Shown: positions 16,957 to 24,433 of the stretch, one piece after another
How positions within the stretch are numbered: position 1 is the stretch's first letter
Layout of the letters: each line of letters begins with the position of its first letter
Source: Streptomyces ardesiacus
GTDB taxonomy: Bacteria > Actinomycetota > Actinomycetes > Streptomycetales > Streptomycetaceae
Direction of reading: 5' to 3'
Assembly (NCBI RefSeq): GCF_003112575.1
Contig: NZ_BEWC01000003.1
Coordinates: 186,001 to 250,000, forward strand
Length of the DNA: 64,000 nucleotides
The notes under the pieces: model-generated
Database searches by the model: none
What the model was told of the DNA's origin: nothing
What the model saw: the letters and a program-made list of their open reading frames with translations, nothing else
Position numbers and translations under genes: made by a program

Positions 16957-17955
16957 TCACGCCGCCGCCTCGAAGCCGGTGTCGCGGGCCAGCTTCTTCA
17001 GCTCCAGCAGCGCGTGCTTCTCGATCTGGCGGATGCGCTCACGCGTGAGGCCGTGCTCCTTGCCGACCTCGGTCAGCGTGCGCTCGCGGCCGTCGTCGAT
17101 GCCGTACCGCATCTTGATGATGGAGGCCGTGCGCGGGTCGAGGCGGCCGATGAGGTCGTCCAGCTCCTCGCTGCGCAGCAGGGTCAGCACCGACTGCTCG
17201 GGCGACACGGCGGAGGTGTCCTCCAGCAGGTCGCCGAACTGGGTCTCGCCCTCGTCGTCCACCGACATGTTCAGCGAGACCGGGTCGCGGGCCCAGTCGA
17301 GCACGTCGACGACGCGCTCGGGCTTCGAGCCCAGCTCGGCGGCGATCTCGGCGGGCTCCGGCTCGCGGCCGTGCTCGCGGTTGAACTCGCGCTGCACGCG
17401 CCGGATCCGGCCCAGCTCCTCCACCAGGTGGACGGGCAGGCGGATGGTGCGCGACTGGTCGGCGATGGACCGGGTGATGGCCTGACGGATCCACCAGGTC
17501 GCATACGTCGAGAACTTGAAGCCCTTGCGGTAGTCGAACTTCTCGACGGCGCGGACCAGGCCGGCGTTGCCCTCCTGGATCAGGTCGAGGAGCGGCAGCC
17601 CGCTGCGCGGGTAGCGGCGGGCGACGGCGACGACCAGGCGGAGGTTGGAACGGATGAAGACGTCCTTCGCCCGCTCGCCCTCGTCGACGAGGGCCTGGAG
17701 CTCCTCACGGGTGGCGTCGGCCCCGGTCTCCTCGTACCCTTCGAGGACCTGCCGTGCGAACACACCCGCCTCGATGGTCTGGGACAGCTCGACCTCCTTG
17801 GCGGCGTCGAGCAGCGGTGTCCGGGCGATCTCGTCGAGGTACATGCCGACCAGATCGCGGTCGGCGAGCTCGCCGCCGTTCGCGCGGACGCTGGTTGCCG
17901 AGCCGGAGGTCTCGCCGGTGGCGGACTTACGACGGGCGACGGCACGGGTTGCCAT
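16957..17955 (-). CDS. hrdD: RNA polymerase sigma factor HrdD
   Basis: A 332-aa sigma-70 family group 2 factor. Region 1.2 (DLVGMYLDEIARTPLLDAAKEVEL) is followed by region 2 (FIRSNLRLVVAVARRYPRSGLPLLDLIQEGNAGLVRAVEKFDYRKGFKFSTYATWWIRQAITRSIADQSRTIRLPVH), region 3, and region 4 (ERTLTEVGKEHGLTRERIRQIEKHALLELKKLA). Length and order match Streptomyces HrdD, a non-essential HrdB paralogue. The ATG at 17955 has GGGAGCACGC upstream. A perfect sigma-R promoter lies about 127 bp upstream, as known for hrdD, so it should be induced by thiol-oxidative stress. The neighbourhood (fru operon, TetR) also fits the hrdD locus of streptomycetes. Confidence 0.92.
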   Translation of the reverse strand: MATRAVARRKSATGETSGSATSVRANGGELADRDLVGMYLDEIARTPLLDAAKEVELSQTIEAGVFARQVLEGYEETGADATREELQALVDEGERAKDVFIRSNLRLVVAVARRYPRSGLPLLDLIQEGNAGLVRAVEKFDYRKGFKFSTYATWWIRQAITRSIADQSRTIRLPVHLVEELGRIRRVQREFNREHGREPEPAEIAAELGSKPERVVDVLDWARDPVSLNMSVDDEGETQFGDLLEDTSAVSPEQSVLTLLRSEELDDLIGRLDPRTASIIKMRYGIDDGRERTLTEVGKEHGLTRERIRQIEKHALLELKKLARDTGFEAAA

Positions 17956-18081
17956 GCGTGCTCCCTTGCGATGGTGGTTCAGCGGGTGGTCCTGTGGACG
18001 CTCGGGCTCCGTGCGGGTGGTCTCCGTGTGTCTGGATCCCTGCCGGGGACTCTCCTCGGGTGCCCTGCATCCGATGGAAAC

Positions 18082-18107
18082 AACGACTGGAATCCGGACA
18101 GAATTCC
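18082..18107 (-). promoter_or_regulatory. Sigma-R promoter of hrdD
   Basis: On the minus strand GGAAT (18107-18103), exactly 18 bases, then GTT (18084-18082): a full match to the sigma-R consensus GGAAT-N18-GTT. hrdD is a documented member of the Streptomyces disulfide-stress regulon. Confidence 0.85.
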
Positions 18108-18168
18108 CAACCCGCCCCTCAATTTTTCTGATCATGCAGTACCCTGTGCCGCCACACGAGGAGGCGGG

Positions 18169-18687
18169 ATGCCACCGGGAACTGCGGAGGTCCAGGTCAG
18201 GCCGGGAGTCGAGGCCGATCTCGAGGCCCTCACCGACCTCTACAACCACTACGTACGTGAGACGCCCCTCACGTTCGACACCGAGCCGTTCACCCCGGAA
18301 GAACGCCGCCCTTGGCTGCTCTCCCACCCTGAAGACGGCCCCCACCGGCTGAGGGTTGCGAGGGACGCGGGGTCACAGGAGATTCTGGGGTACGCCACTT
18401 CCAGCCCCTACCGCGCGAAACCCGCCTACGCGACCTCGGTGGAGACCACCGTCTACGTCGCTCCGGGGGCCGGCGGCCGCGGCATCGGCTCGCTCCTCTA
18501 CACGGCCCTCTTCGACGCCCTGGCCGGCGAGGACCTGCACCGGGCCTACGCGGCCCTCGCCCAGCCCAACGAGGCCTCGGCGCGGCTGCACGCCCGCTTC
18601 GGCTTCCGGCACGTGGGCACGTACCGGGAGGTGGGCCGCAAGTTCGGGCGGTACTGGGACGTGGCCTGGTACGAGAAGCCGCTCTAG
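18169..18687 (+). CDS. GNAT acetyltransferase, phosphinothricin acetyltransferase-like
   Basis: A 172-aa protein from ATG 18169 behind GAGGAGGCGG. It is a single GNAT domain. LTDLYNHYVRETPLTFDTEPFTPEERRPWL is typical of the PAT/Bar-like N-terminus. The acetyl-CoA loop is VAPGAGGRGIGSLLYTALFDAL. The C-terminal block LHARFGFRHVGTYREVGRKFGRYWDVAWYEK is also typical. It would acetylate a small amine or amino-acid-like compound in the cytoplasm; PAT relatives act on phosphinothricin or methionine sulfone/sulfoximine. The substrate is not provable here. It is divergent from hrdD and converges with the dioxygenase gene, 20 bp away. Confidence 0.85.
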   Translation: MPPGTAEVQVRPGVEADLEALTDLYNHYVRETPLTFDTEPFTPEERRPWLLSHPEDGPHRLRVARDAGSQEILGYATSSPYRAKPAYATSVETTVYVAPGAGGRGIGSLLYTALFDALAGEDLHRAYAALAQPNEASARLHARFGFRHVGTYREVGRKFGRYWDVAWYEKPL

Positions 18688-18707
18688 GCGGCTCCCGGGC
18701 CCGTCGC

Positions 18708-19493
18708 TCAGCCGAACTGGACCGAACGCTTGGCCAGCCCCATCCAGAACCCTTCGATCACCGACCGCCGCAGGTCCAGCTCGCCGGCCGCGTCCGCCGC
18801 CCCCATGGTCACGAACAGGGGCGCGAAGTGCTCGGTGCGGGGGTGGGCGAGCCGCCCCGCCGGGGACTTGCGGGTGAAATCGAGCAGGCCGTCCACGTCC
18901 CCGCCCTCCAGCGCCCGCTGCCCCCAGTCGTCGAACTCGGCGGACCAGGAGGGGATGCCGCCCTGGCGCAGCGCGGCCAGGTTGTGGGTGAAGAAGCCGG
19001 AGCCGATGATCAGCACGCCCTCGTCGCGCAGCGGCGCGAGCCTGCGGCCGATCTCCATGAGCCGCGCCGGGTCGAGGGTCGGCATGGAGACCTGGAGCAC
19101 CGGGATGTCGGCGCCGGGGTACATCTCGACCAGCGGCACGTAGGCGCCGTGGTCGAGGCCGCGGTCGGGGACGTCCTGCACGGGCGTGCCGGGGGCGCGC
19201 AGCAGCTTGCGCACGGACTCGGCGAGCCCGGGGGCGCCGGGGGCCTCGTAGCGCACCTGGTAGTAGTGCTCCGGGAAGCCCCAGAAGTCGTAGACCAGGG
19301 GCACGGTCCGGGTGGCGCCGAGGGCGAGGGGGGCCTCCTCCCAGTGGGCGGAGACGACGAGGATCGCCTTGGGGCGGGGCAGGGCGGCGGCCCAGGCGGC
19401 GAGTTCGCCGGGCCAGACGGGGTCGTCGGCCAGCGGCGGGGCGCCGTGACTGAGATAGAGGGCGGGCATGCGCTCCTGCGGGGCGACGGTCAT
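18708..19493 (-). CDS. DODA-type extradiol dioxygenase family protein
   Basis: A 261-aa protein of the LigB/YgiD superfamily. Metal-binding histidines are visible in PALYLSHGAPPL, LVVSAHWEEAP, and the DHGAYVPL motif, with VLIIGSGFFTHNLAAL following. Members open catechol-type rings (for example 4,5-DOPA) using a metal and O2. ATG 19493 is behind GAGGAG; an upstream in-frame start would lack a ribosome site. It is divergent from a MarR regulator across 99 bp that contain paired operator-like sequences, so MarR control, perhaps by an aromatic ligand, is likely. Confidence 0.85.
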   Translation of the reverse strand: MTVAPQERMPALYLSHGAPPLADDPVWPGELAAWAAALPRPKAILVVSAHWEEAPLALGATRTVPLVYDFWGFPEHYYQVRYEAPGAPGLAESVRKLLRAPGTPVQDVPDRGLDHGAYVPLVEMYPGADIPVLQVSMPTLDPARLMEIGRRLAPLRDEGVLIIGSGFFTHNLAALRQGGIPSWSAEFDDWGQRALEGGDVDGLLDFTRKSPAGRLAHPRTEHFAPLFVTMGAADAAGELDLRRSVIEGFWMGLAKRSVQFG

Positions 19494-19510
19494 GGCGGAC
19501 TCCTCACATA

Positions 19511-19568
19511 CTTGAAACCTCAACCTTTACTCGACGCCAATCTACCCCCAGTTTGTTTAAGATTCAAG
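19511..19568. promoter_or_regulatory. Paired inverted operator-like sites between the dioxygenase and MarR genes
   Basis: CTTGAAACCTCAAC (19511-19524, plus strand) and CTTGAATCTTAAAC (19568-19555, minus strand) match at 11 of 14 positions in opposite orientation. One lies close to each divergent gene. Confidence 0.5.
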
Positions 19569-19592
19569 AAATAGTCTCGTACAGTGGGCGGT

Positions 19593-20084
19593 ATGAACGA
19601 CGAACCCCGATGGCTCACCGCCGAGGAGCAGCTCGTCTGGCGCTCCTACATCGAGGCCGCCACCCTCCTCGAGGACCACCTCGACCGACAGCTCCAGCGC
19701 GACGCGGGCATGCCGCACGTCTACTACGGCCTCCTGGTCAAGCTGGCCGAGTCGCCGCGCCGGCGGCTGCGGATGACGGAGCTGGCCAAGTACGCCAAGA
19801 TCACCCGGTCCCGGCTCTCCCACGCGGTGGCCCGCCTGGAGAAGAACGGCTGGGTGCGCCGCGAGGACTGCCCCTCCGACAAGCGCGGCCAGTTCGCCAT
19901 CCTCACGGACGAGGGCCACGAGGTGCTGCGCCGGACGGCACCGGGCCACGTGAACGCCGTGCGCCAGGCGGTCTTCGACCGACTCACCCCCGAACAGCAG
20001 AAGTCCCTCGGCGAGATCATGCGGATCGTCGCCGAGGGACTTCAGCCGAGCGAAGCGGGTGCGGACCTGCCCTGGCTGCGCTGA
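19593..20084 (+). CDS. MarR-family regulator
   Basis: A 163-aa protein with the MarR winged helix: LRMTELAKYAKITRSRLSHAVARLEKNGWVRREDCPSDKRGQFAILTDEGHEVL, where the D-x-R wing motif is DKR. Helices at both ends form the dimer interface. ATG 19593 has no ribosome-binding site, suggesting a leaderless message or weak translation. The likely target is the divergent DODA-family gene, through the paired sites at 19511-19568. It converges with an MFS gene, with a perfect hairpin terminator between them. Confidence 0.88.
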   Translation: MNDEPRWLTAEEQLVWRSYIEAATLLEDHLDRQLQRDAGMPHVYYGLLVKLAESPRRRLRMTELAKYAKITRSRLSHAVARLEKNGWVRREDCPSDKRGQFAILTDEGHEVLRRTAPGHVNAVRQAVFDRLTPEQQKSLGEIMRIVAEGLQPSEAGADLPWLR

Positions 20085-20112
20085 CCGCGCGGCCGGGGCA
20101 GGTCCGCGGGAA

Positions 20113-20148
20113 CCGTGCGGACGGGGCGTCCCCTCCCCGTCCGCACGG
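20113..20148. terminator. Bidirectional hairpin terminator
   Basis: CCGTGCGGACGGGG (20113-20126) and its perfect complement (20135-20148) with an 8-nt loop, between the convergent MarR and MFS genes. Confidence 0.75.
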
Positions 20149-20187
20149 GTGGAGCAGGGGCCCGAGCGGGTACCGGGACCGGCGTCG

Positions 20188-21732
20188 TCAGTGGACGACG
20201 ACCGGCACCGGCAGCTCGTCCTCGGCCGCGTCGCCCGTACGGGACCCGGCGACGGGGCCGACGCCCGGACGTCCGGCGTTGACGAAGGTCAGGGCGACGG
20301 CGGCCGCCACGACCAGGATGCCGACGGCGAACCAGATCGCGCTGGTGTAGCCCTGCACCTGCCCCTGCAACTGGACCAGCTGCTGCTGGGAGCGGGAGGA
20401 CGCGCCCCCGATGTGGTCGGCGATGTACGACGTGGTCGCCGAGGCGGCGATCGTGTTCAGCAGCGCCGTGCCGATCGCCCCGCCCACCTGCTGCGAGGTG
20501 TTGACCATCGCCGAGGCGACACCGGCGTCCCGCGGCTCCACGCCCGTGGTGGCCAGGGACATAGCCGGCATGAACGCCGTACCCATGCCGAGGCCGAGCA
20601 GGAGCATGCCGGGCAGCAGCACACCGGCGTAGGAGGTGTCGACCTCGAGCTGGGTCAGCAACAGCATGCCGACGGCGGCGACGAGGAAGCCGGGACCCAT
20701 CAGCAGCCGGGGCGGGACCCGGGTCATCAGGCGGGTGCCGATCTGGGTGGAGCCCGTGATCATGCCGACGACCATCGGCAGGAAGGCGAAGCCGGTCTTC
20801 ACCGGCGTGTAGCCCTTCACGATCTGCAGGTAGTAGGTCAGGAAGAGGAACAGGCCGAACATCGCGATGATCGCCAGGCCCAGCGAGAGGTAGACGCCTC
20901 CCCGGTTGCGCTCGGTGATCACGCGCAGCGGCAGCAGCGGAGTGCGGACCTTCGACTCGACCAGCACGAAGGCCAGCAGCAGCACGGCGGAGCCGACGAA
21001 CATGCCGACCGTCACCGCGTCGCTCCAGCCCTCGGACTCGGCGCGGGTGAAGCCGTAGACGAGCGCCACCAGACCCAGGGTGGACAGGATCACGCCGGGG
21101 ACGTCGAGCGGGGCGCGGTTGCGGCCGCCCTTCGGCTCACGGACGACGAGGTAGGCGCCGGCCGCGGCGACGACGGCGAACGGCACGTTGACGAAGAAGG
21201 TCCAGCGCCAGTTCAGGTACTCGGTGAGGAAACCGCCGAGGATCAGGCCCACGGCGGCACCGCCACCGGCGATCGCGCCGTAGATGCCGAAGGCCTTGGC
21301 GCGCTCCTTGGCGTCCGTGAACATCACGGCGAGCAGGGAGAGCGCGGCGGGCGCGAGCAGGGCGCCGAAGACACCCTGGAGGGCGCGGGAGCCGAACATC
21401 ATCGCCTCGTTGGTGGCCGCGCCGCCGAGCGCGGACGCCGCGGCGAAACCGGCCAGCCCGGTGATGAAGGTGCGCTTGCGGCCCCACTTGTCGGATATCC
21501 GGCCGCCGAAGAGCAGCAGACCGCCGAAGGCGAGCGCGTAGGCCGTGACGACCCACTGCCGGTTGCCGTCGGAGATGCCGAGGTCCTGCTGGGCGGAAGG
21601 CAGGGCGATGTTCACGATGGTGGAGTCGAGGACCACCATCAGCTGGGCGAGCGCGATGAAGACCAGCGCTTTCCAGCGGCCGGCGTCCGGGGCGTCGGAC
21701 ACGCCGGAGGCCTGGACGGCTGACTGAGACAT
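20188..21732 (-). CDS. EmrB/QacA-type MFS drug exporter
   Basis: A 514-aa, 14-helix DHA2 transporter. TM1 is LVFIALAQLMVVLDSTIVNIALPSAQ; motif A is FGGRISDKWGRKRTFITGL; motif C is GGGAAVGLILGGFLTEYLNWRWTFFVNVPFAV. ATG 21732 (MSQSAVQASG) was preferred; GTG 21744 is possible. The C-terminus carries a short acidic tail. It lies downstream of a TetR gene on the same strand, separated by 213 bp that include a 9-bp tandem repeat. A drug-responsive TetR-exporter pair is likely; the ligand is unknown. Confidence 0.9.
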   Translation of the reverse strand: MSQSAVQASGVSDAPDAGRWKALVFIALAQLMVVLDSTIVNIALPSAQQDLGISDGNRQWVVTAYALAFGGLLLFGGRISDKWGRKRTFITGLAGFAAASALGGAATNEAMMFGSRALQGVFGALLAPAALSLLAVMFTDAKERAKAFGIYGAIAGGGAAVGLILGGFLTEYLNWRWTFFVNVPFAVVAAAGAYLVVREPKGGRNRAPLDVPGVILSTLGLVALVYGFTRAESEGWSDAVTVGMFVGSAVLLLAFVLVESKVRTPLLPLRVITERNRGGVYLSLGLAIIAMFGLFLFLTYYLQIVKGYTPVKTGFAFLPMVVGMITGSTQIGTRLMTRVPPRLLMGPGFLVAAVGMLLLTQLEVDTSYAGVLLPGMLLLGLGMGTAFMPAMSLATTGVEPRDAGVASAMVNTSQQVGGAIGTALLNTIAASATTSYIADHIGGASSRSQQQLVQLQGQVQGYTSAIWFAVGILVVAAAVALTFVNAGRPGVGPVAGSRTGDAAEDELPVPVVVH

Positions 21733-21851
21733 GGGGATACCCACTTCGGACTTCGTGACGGAAAAAGACGAGAAAAGGGACGACTGATCCCGCGGCGCCG
21801 GCCCGCCGTCAGCGACGGCGCTGACGGCTCGGCATCGATGACGGAACCGGT

Positions 21852-21948
21852 GGAACTGACTGAAGGAACCGAACGGACCGAACGGGCTGTACGGGCTGTA
21901 CGAACCGAACGAACTGAACTGGCTGAACGGGCTGAACGGGCTGAACTA
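21852..21948. repeat. 9-bp tandem repeat between the TetR and MFS genes
   Basis: About ten imperfect copies of a nonamer close to AACGGGCTG. They would read as PVQ/VRF-like tripeptides on the minus strand and run into the 3' end of the TetR gene. Confidence 0.7.
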
Positions 21949-22599
21949 CTGGTCGCAGGGCCGGCGCAGGTCCTCCAGGGTCACGGCCGTCCCCGGCAGG
22001 GCGGAGCGGGCGGGAACCCGCAGCCCGTCCAGGAAAAGCTGCAGATGGCGATGGACGAACCGGTCGGCGCTGACACACCCCGTGCCGGCCGGGGGCCGGC
22101 TGAGCTGGGCGGCGGCGATCATCAGATCGCCCACGCCCACGTCGTCACGGAGCTGACCGGCCGCCTTCGCCCGGTCCATGACCTCGGCGACGAGCCGTTC
22201 GACCCGTTCGCGCGCCGCTTCCAGGTCGGGGTGGTGCTGGTCGAACGTGCTGGACACCATGGGACACAGCGCGCTGATGCGCTCGTCGGCGGAGGCGTGC
22301 ACGAAGCGCTCCAGCGCCTCGAACGCGTCCCCGGTCTCGTCGAGCGCCAGCTCGGCCGCCCGTGCCGTACGGTCCATGACCGAGCAGACGACCTCGCGGA
22401 CGAGGGCGTCGCGGTCGGGGAAGTTGCGGTACACCGTGGCGTTGCCGACGCCGGCCCGGCGGGCGACGTCGTCGAGCGGCACGTCCGGGCCGTGCTCGAC
22501 GAACATCTCCCGGGCGGCGGCGACGATCCGCTCCCGATTGCGCAGAGCATCGGCGCGGGGCCGGGCCGCCTTGCGCTGGTCGGGGGTCGCGGTCTGCAC
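21946..22599 (-). CDS. TetR-family regulator of the adjacent exporter
   Basis: A 217-aa protein from GTG 22599 behind AAGGAG. The helix-turn-helix is NRERIVAAAREMFVEHGPDVPLDDVARRAGVGNATVYRNFPDRDALV. The C-terminal helical domain (MVSSTFDQHHPDLEAARERVERLVAEVMDRAKAAGQLRDDVGVGDL) resembles SACE_7040-like TetR C-domains. Two copies of a 17-bp palindrome lie in its promoter region. It probably represses itself and the MFS exporter downstream. Confidence 0.88.
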   Translation of the reverse strand: MQTATPDQRKAARPRADALRNRERIVAAAREMFVEHGPDVPLDDVARRAGVGNATVYRNFPDRDALVREVVCSVMDRTARAAELALDETGDAFEALERFVHASADERISALCPMVSSTFDQHHPDLEAARERVERLVAEVMDRAKAAGQLRDDVGVGDLMIAAAQLSRPPAGTGCVSADRFVHRHLQLFLDGLRVPARSALPGTAVTLEDLRRPCDQ

Positions 22600-22640
22600 G
22601 GCGCACTCCTTGGTCTGTCTGGGTCAGTGGGCTCACGATC

Positions 22641-22697
22641 CGGGGAGACAGTCCCCGTTTCGCTCGGACACAGGTCTAAACGGGGAAACGATCCCCG
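22641..22697. promoter_or_regulatory. Twin TetR operators spaced 40 bp
   Basis: CGGGGAGACAGTCCCCG (22641-22657) and CGGGGAAACGATCCCCG (22681-22697) share CGGGGA-N5-TCCCCG. Their centres are exactly 40 bp apart, about four helical turns. Confidence 0.7.
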
Positions 22698-22898
22698 GTT
22701 ATTTCCCGCTCCCGAAGAACTTTCCGGTGACCTGGCTCACACTCACGGCCGGACCGGTCCGCACGTCACCCGGTCGGCGGCTACCGGCGAGAAACCCACG
22801 ATCGGCCCCTCCAGCGCGCGCCCGCCCATCCGGCGGCCCAGGGTGAGCCCAAGGGCGCAGCCGGTGTCGGGCGGCTGCCGTGGCACGGGGAGGTCCGC

Positions 22899-24197
22899 AT
22901 GCGGTCGCACGGGCAGGCGCAGCCACCGAGCCACCGCATACGCCCGCGCCGACTGGCCGCGGCCACGACCGTCGCCGTCCTGACCCTCGCCCTCAGCACC
23001 TCGGCCGGCACCGGCCGGCTCGCGCCCGGCACCTCGACCTCGGGCCCCGGCCCCGCCGCCCTCTCCCGCTCCTCCGCGCACGGCCCCTGCATGATCAGCG
23101 GCGGTTCCGAGATCCAGATGTCCGAGGGCGTACCGACCTCCACCGGGTACGCCCGCTCGACCGGCACCGTCCGCGCCCTCACCCTGATGATCGACTTCTC
23201 CGACGCGCCCGGCGAGGGCAAGGCGCTCGACCGGTACGCGGAGTTCTTCCCGCAGACCCAGGAGTGGTTCCGCACCAGCAGCTACGGCCGCCTCGACTAC
23301 CGCCCCGAAACCCCGGTCCGGGACTGGCTCCGGATGCCCAAGTCCTTCGCGGAGTACGGCATAGAACGCGGCGCCCCCTTCGAACCCGGCTACCGCAAAC
23401 TGGTCCAGGACATGGTCGCCGCGGCCGACTCGAAGGTCGACTTCCGGGCGTACGACCTCGTGAACGTCCTGGTCACCCCGAACGCGGGCCCCTCCGCCCT
23501 GGACACCGTCCTGTCCGTGACCTTCGCCGGCAACAAGGAGGCCCCGGTCGCCGACGGCGTCCCGGTGTCCAACGCCTCCTTCGTCTACTCCCGTCAGGAC
23601 GACGGCTCCGGCTCCTACGGCGAGACCGGCTACCGGGTCCTCCCCCACGAGAACGGCCACGTCTTCGGCCTCCCCGACCTCTACACCCAGGAGGGCGGAG
23701 GCGCCGTGGGCCACTGGGACATCATGAGCGAGGACTGGGGCGCCGACAACGACCTCCTCGGCTGGCACAAGTGGAAGCTGGGCTGGCTCGACCCCACCCA
23801 GGTGCACTGCGCCTCGGCCCCCGGGACGACCGAGTACACGCTGACGCCGCTGGCCCGCAAGGGCGGCGACAAGCTGGTGGTCCTCCCGCTGAGCGGCACG
23901 TCCGGCTACGCGCTGGAACTGCGCACCCGCGAGGGCAACGACGCGACGGTGTGCCGGCCCGGCGTACTGATCTACAAGGTCGACGCGGACGTGGACACCG
24001 GAATGGGCCCGGTGCGGGTCTACGACTCCCAGCGCGACAGCGGCGGCTGCACCCGCAGCCCCAACGTCCACGCCGAACTCTCGGACGCCGCCTTCACCGA
24101 GGGCGAGACCTTCAAGGACCCGCGCAAGGGCATCACGGTCAAGGTGACCGGGAAGGACGCGAAGGGCGACGTACGGGTGCGGGTCACCCGCAAGTGA
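22899..24197 (+). CDS. Secreted M6-family metalloprotease (immune inhibitor A-like)
   Basis: A 432-aa protein from ATG 22899 behind GGGGAGG. It has a long signal peptide with a basic n-region (about residues 1-35). The zinc site is HENGH at residues 250-254 in VLPHENGHVFGLPDLY; the following VGHWDIMSEDWGADNDLLGWHKWKLGWL is the M6 signature with the Met-turn. Cysteines around 64, 302, 351 and 386 are consistent with an extracellular fold. It lacks the C-terminal MAM/carbohydrate domains of full InhA, so it is the short Streptomyces form. It likely degrades proteins outside the cell. The downstream region is a 42-bp repeat array. Confidence 0.88.
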   Translation: MRSHGQAQPPSHRIRPRRLAAATTVAVLTLALSTSAGTGRLAPGTSTSGPGPAALSRSSAHGPCMISGGSEIQMSEGVPTSTGYARSTGTVRALTLMIDFSDAPGEGKALDRYAEFFPQTQEWFRTSSYGRLDYRPETPVRDWLRMPKSFAEYGIERGAPFEPGYRKLVQDMVAAADSKVDFRAYDLVNVLVTPNAGPSALDTVLSVTFAGNKEAPVADGVPVSNASFVYSRQDDGSGSYGETGYRVLPHENGHVFGLPDLYTQEGGGAVGHWDIMSEDWGADNDLLGWHKWKLGWLDPTQVHCASAPGTTEYTLTPLARKGGDKLVVLPLSGTSGYALELRTREGNDATVCRPGVLIYKVDADVDTGMGPVRVYDSQRDSGGCTRSPNVHAELSDAAFTEGETFKDPRKGITVKVTGKDAKGDVRVRVTRK

Positions 24198-24276
24198 CGC
24201 AGGGGGCACGGGGCGGGCGACCGGGACGCGGACGACGGCCGGGGCACGGACGGAGGGGAGCACGAGCGGCCCTGCG

Positions 24277-24400
24277 GACGGGCCGGACCGACGCGGGGAC
24301 GGTCCGAGCCACCGTACGAACTCGCCGGACCGCCGCGGGGACGCACCGAGCCACCGTACGGACGGGCGGACCGACGAGGCGACGGGCCGGGCTACCGTAG
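24277..24400 (+). repeat. 42-bp tandem repeat, about three copies
   Basis: Units at 24277-24318, 24319-24360 and 24361-24400 share a core of CCGGACCGACGCGGGGAC type and end in CACCGTACG. They fill the gap between the metalloprotease and IclR genes. Confidence 0.75.
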
Positions 24401-24433
24401 GCGACCTGCCGTGACCGCCGTACCGGAGAGCCG

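Noticed and set aside
16957..18345. A 462-aa version of the hrdD product starting upstream at 18345
   Set aside because: The extra N-terminus overlaps the sigma-R promoter and the divergent GNAT gene, and the HrdD homology begins at ATG 17955 with a proper ribosome-binding site.
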